Assembly (NCBI RefSeq): GCF_022771645.1
Contig: NZ_JALFCU010000114.1
Coordinates: 1 to 52,349 of the forward strand
Direction: 5' to 3'
Length of the DNA: 52,349 bases
DNA from: Selenomonas sp.
GTDB taxonomy: Bacteria > Bacillota > Negativicutes > Selenomonadales > Selenomonadaceae
Shown here: piece after piece, positions 49,412 through 52,349 of the stretch
How positions within the stretch are numbered: the stretch's first letter is position 1
How the letters are laid out: every line of letters starts with the position of its first letter
Translations under genes and position numbers: made by a program
The notes under the pieces: model-generated
What the model saw: the letters and a program-made list of their open reading frames with translations, nothing else
Database searches by the model: none
What the model was told of the DNA's origin: nothing

Positions 49412-50447
49412 TTACGCCATATTCTCTTCTTCCACGATCACGCTATACGAAACGACGCCCCGCTCCTCATCCGGCACTTGTCGCGTGATGATGCAGACGT
49501 GCTTCGTCGTGCCGTCCTGCGTAACGATGCGGCAGCGGGTGGTGGCCGTCGTGTCCTTTGCGGAGGATTGCGCTGCGAGCGCGGCTTTGACGCGCGCTTT
49601 GTCGTCGGGGTGGATGAGCGTGGAGGCTTTGCCCTTGGAGAACGTGCGGAACGCTTCGGCGGTCTTGCAGCCGAACAGCGTCACGAGCGCGTCGTTGGCG
49701 TAGAGGATGCGGCCGTCTGCCTGGTGCACGAGGATGGCGCCCGGGAGGCGTTCACTGAGGTCGCGCAGGCTGAAGGCGTGCTGCGTGTTTTTTTCCTGTT
49801 CGACCGCGTAGCGAAGGAAGCCGTTCTTCCCCTTGCTCTTCGTCGCGTAGAGCGCGGCGTCGGCGCGATGCGCGAGGTCGAGGAGCGATGTGCCGTCCTC
49901 GGGCGCGGCGGCGTAGCCAAGCGAGATTGTGAATGTTTTTTCCGCGCCCTGATACGTAAATGTCTGCGCGTGCGCCGTGAGCTCGGTGAGGAGCGCGTGC
50001 GCTTGCGCTCCTGTCGTCTCCGGGAGTCACCGTTTGTTCCGCGAACGCATCATCGGCTGACGGGCGCGTAAACATGTGACCGTGCACCGTGCCGTCCGCC
50101 GCGATCGTGCAGACATCGTACGCGCGGACGGCCGGCATGCCGGCGAACGTCTCCTGCACGAGGCGAAGGCTGTTATCCTGACCGGCCTGCCATGCATCCG
50201 GCGCATCTCCGCGCTCCGCGCGCCCGCGCAAATGCGTCGCCGCGAAGCCGGCCGTGTCCTCCACACGCACGAGCGCGAGGTCGAGCTCGCTGCGGTAGAC
50301 CTCCGCCGTGCGGTGGATGGATTCGACTTCGCGTTTTTCCGAGACCTGCAGCAGCATCTGCGTCCCGGCGATGCCCATGGCGAGGCCGAGCACGCAGAGC
50401 GCGCCGAGGCTGACGGCGAGGAATTTCCCGCGCAAGGATGAAAACAT
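49412..50447 (-). pseudogene. Sensor-GGDEF-PAS protein with internal deletion and frame change
   Basis: The 5' frame (50447 to about 50030) gives a membrane helix (FLAVSLGALCVLGLAMGIAG) and part of an extracytoplasmic sensor. It then joins another frame starting PETTGAQAHALLTELTAHA, the second half of a GGDEF domain (TFTISLGYAAAPEDGTSLLD, HRADAALYATKSKGKNGF), followed by a PAS domain (GAILVHQADGRILYANDA). The GGDEF signature and the rest of the sensor are missing. The gene cannot make c-di-GMP. The ATG at 50447 has AAGGTG upstream. Confidence 0.8.
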
Positions 50448-50512
50448 GGCGATCACCTTTTCTTTCGGATGTGTCTTTCTGTCAACGTGTCACTTTGATG
50501 ATGCCAAATGTT

Positions 50513-52031
50513 TCAAAAGCTCGCAACAAACGTCAGATGCAGCTGGGAGCTTGCGACGTCGTCGCTGCCGGCCGTCTTCTTCAACGGAATGCCGAGCGCG
50601 GTGTCGAGCGTCGCACCGTCCCAGAGGCGCGCGCGCAGGCCGAGGCCTGTGCCGAGGAGCGTCGTGTTTTCCATGAGCTGGTCCTCGATCTGCTCGCCCC
50701 AGATTTTGCCGGCGTCGAGGAATGTGTAGAGCGATGCGCCGCGCTGGTAGATGCCCGTGACATCAAAAATGTTGTACGTCGCGTTCGGCCGGAACTGGAA
50801 CTCGGAGTCCGAGTCCCAGCTGCCGTGCGTGAACGCGTATTTGCGGTACAGCGCCCAGCGGCTGCCGTAGTTCGTGCGCGTGAGCGCCGCCGTGACATCG
50901 CGGAACGTGTCGTCGATGATCGGCTCATCGAGGATGTCCGTGCGCGAATGCGTCTGCGAAAAAGCGAGCGACGCCTCCGTCTTGGCGCGCGTGCTGACGG
51001 CAAGCGGCTGCGTGAGCGTCGCACTCAGGTAGGACGCGCGGCCTTTGACGGGGATGTCCCACTCTTTGTAGAATCCGTCGACGACCTCCGTGGAATTCGT
51101 GCTGTAATCGAGCGCGAGGCGCGTGCCGCGACGGCTGATTGGGAGCTCGTAGCCGGCGCTGAACGAGTCGAGCCCTTTCGCGTGCAGGCCGCTGAGCGTC
51201 AGCGTGTCGCGGCGGCCGGTGAGGCTGCGGTTCGTGTAGAAAATCCCCTGCCGCCAGCGTCCCGTCGTCTCGCTGCCTGCGTGGTCGGCGTACAGCGACC
51301 ACGTATCGCGGTGCGGCGGCTCTTGCGCTTGGATGACGTAATCCGTCGTGCCCGGCGCAGAGCCTGCTTGCAGCGTGATGTGGAGCTTCACGTCGTTCGT
51401 GCCGTTGAACCAGTCGAGGCGCTGTTGGAGCTCGGACATGCGTTCGATCTCGCCCGGCGCGACCGCGAGGCGGTCCTTGATGTAGCCGCTGCTCGTCGAG
51501 CGGTTGCCCGTGACGGTCACGTCGCCGTTCTTTCCTTCGATGAGCGCGATGTGCACGGCGCCCGCGTGGATCGTCTGCGGCGGCAGGTACGCGCGGCACG
51601 TCAGATAGCTGTGCGCCGCGTACCAGTCGTTGAGACGCGCGACGATAGCGTAGAGATCGTCGATGGAGATTTCCTTGCCGAGGTCGTCGGCGTATGCGGC
51701 CTTGACGACATCGTCGGGCAACAGCGCGGACGCGTCGACCGTGACGCTCGTGAGGACGAAGCGCGTTCCGGCCGCCGGCTGTTCTTCATCCGGCGTCGCA
51801 TGCTCGATCGTGCCGCCCTGCGCGTTCTGCTGTTCCTGCATTTCCCGCCGCACGCGCTCCGCCTCCATGCGCTGCTGCGCATCCTGCAGCTCGCGGCCGG
51901 GGTCCGCGCCAGCGCTTGATTGCATGGCGGTCTGGAGGTCGGACGGGGGTGGGGCGGCGGAGGCGGTCGGGATGGCGGCGAAAAACGCGAGTGAAATGCA
52001 AATGGATACGTGTTTTTTTTGAATGAATCAT
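50513..52031 (-). CDS. TpsB/FhaC-family outer-membrane secretion pore, frameshift at an A8 tract
   Basis: Two-partner secretion pore (ShlB/HecB type). The main frame has the POTRA region (FVLTSVTVDASALLP; YLTCRAYLPPQTIHAGAVHI) and a 16-strand-type barrel ending in LHLTFVASF. The signal peptide (ICISLAFFAAIPTASAA) is in this frame at about 51935-52000, but the only start with a plausible position, ATG 52031, is in another frame. The shift falls in a run of eight A (T8 at 52013-52020); seven A would join them. It is either a phase-off contingency gene or an assembly error. No TpsA substrate gene is in the window. Confidence 0.8.
52013..52020 (-). repeat. A8 homopolymer tract at codons 4-7 of the TpsB gene
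   Basis: Eight T on the plus strand. One base fewer restores the signal peptide and mature protein to a single frame. Confidence 0.9.
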
Positions 52032-52105
52032 ATGGTTTCGCTTTCTTTGACGAGAAGAACAGAATGGCTCACAAAATATGGAAGTGTCACAGTTACTACA
52101 CAGAT

Positions 52106-52133
52106 GTTACGTTCATCTGTTGCCGAACGTAAC
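52106..52133. repeat. 9-bp inverted repeat at the right edge
   Basis: GTTACGTTC (52106-52114) and GAACGTAAC (52125-52133); part of the flank of repeat copy 9. Confidence 0.6.
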
Positions 52134-52141
52134 ATTTTCAG

Positions 52142-52168
52142 CAGCCTCTCCCTGAGGGAGAGGCTGCT
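52142..52168. repeat. Dispersed repeat, type B, copy 9 (first hairpin only)
   Basis: AGCCTCTCCC-TG-AGGGAGAGGCT stem; the second hairpin is absent. The remaining stretch to 52349 shows no gene I can support; a minus frame open from the edge to 52113 ends inside this repeat and is not recognised. Confidence 0.6.
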
Positions 52169-52349
52169 GTTTGAGCGCCCTGATTGCTTGACCTAGTGAC
52201 CTCCCCCTATAGATTCTCAGAATCTCGTCCATAATCAATAGACACCCGGGAAATTCCCGAATATTTCCCTTTGAAATCGGCGAATCTGTGTCAGCAGAAC
52301 GCCGTGCATGGGGTTTCCTTGAATACAATCGAAAGAAGCGTATGGCAAA

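Noticed and set aside
52113..52349. Minus-strand ORF open from the right edge
   Set aside because: Its last 25 codons are repeat-derived and the rest matches no family I recognise; not enough to call a gene.
1..52349. CRISPR arrays, tRNA or rRNA genes, complete insertion sequences
   Set aside because: Scanned by eye and none found; no regularly spaced direct repeats, no cloverleaf with CCA end, no intact transposase with terminal repeats.

Overview
The window looks like a chromosome segment of a Gram-negative-type Firmicute (Negativicutes, Selenomonas/Mitsuokella-like). Sequence-based reasons: high GC with strong third-position GC bias; Firmicute-type genes (class III fructose bisphosphatase, YitT family, TelA/XpaC, PTS operons, consensus sigma-A promoters); outer-membrane genes (a TpsB secretion pore, a porin fragment ending in Phe, an RND pump with lipoprotein adaptor, LicD); and the futalosine menaquinone pathway (mqnA, mqnC, mqnE). 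The genus is inference. No rRNA, tRNA or CRISPR was seen.

Layout. 1-6.2 kb: a partial LicD gene behind a long structured leader, then an N-acetylglucosamine operon (IICB - nagA - nagB - second IICB, minus strand). 6.2-7.8 kb: an orphan RNA candidate, Mrr and PBECR-type nuclease remnants, and a BrnT/BrnA toxin-antitoxin pair. 7.8-13.2 kb: MarR/MFP/RND efflux operon and a YoeB/DinJ pair. 13.2-20.9 kb: FIST-GGDEF cyclase divergent from mqnA, a TelA + XpaC/TM2 pair, and fbp with a YdjM-type gene. 20.9-25.4 kb: a DUF2939-like protein, glucose-type EIIA, a second orphan RNA candidate, and a decaying lactose/cellobiose PTS (frameshifted RpiR regulator, intact IIB and IIA, IIC remnant). 25.4-31 kb: metY, a truncated porin, a secreted protein, YitT, ApbE. 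31.2-36.2 kb: mqnE - mqnC - diguanylate cyclase - MTAP-like phosphorylase operon. 36.2-44 kb: a layered restriction-modification island. 44-49.1 kb: tex - cobT-like fusion - htpX. 49.4-52 kb: a broken GGDEF/PAS gene and a frameshifted TpsB pore gene.

How genes work together. The two IICB permeases lack IIA domains, so the stand-alone EIIA at 22.2 kb is their likely partner; NagA and NagB then feed fructose-6-phosphate to glycolysis. mqnA (15.2 kb) and mqnE/mqnC (34-36 kb) cover the futalosine route; a purine-nucleoside-phosphorylase-type enzyme in the mqnE/mqnC operon could do the step usually assigned to MqnB. Three GGDEF-type genes lie here; one is co-transcribed with the mqn genes and one is broken.

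Most notable structures: (i) the restriction island sits between two 39/45-identical copies of the mqnE promoter, at what looks like a former mqnE/tex divergent intergenic region; (ii) a Sau96I/Eco47II-type RM cassette has replaced the hsdM2-hsdS junction inside the type I locus, with a 54-bp perfect palindrome at one edge; (iii) two homopolymer tracts (C8/G8 upstream of LicD, T8/A8 in tpsB) are placed where slippage would switch surface genes; (iv) two promoter-to-terminator RNA units lack ORFs; (v) an intergenic hairpin repeat family has nine copies. All function calls are from reading translations and motifs by eye; no searches were run.
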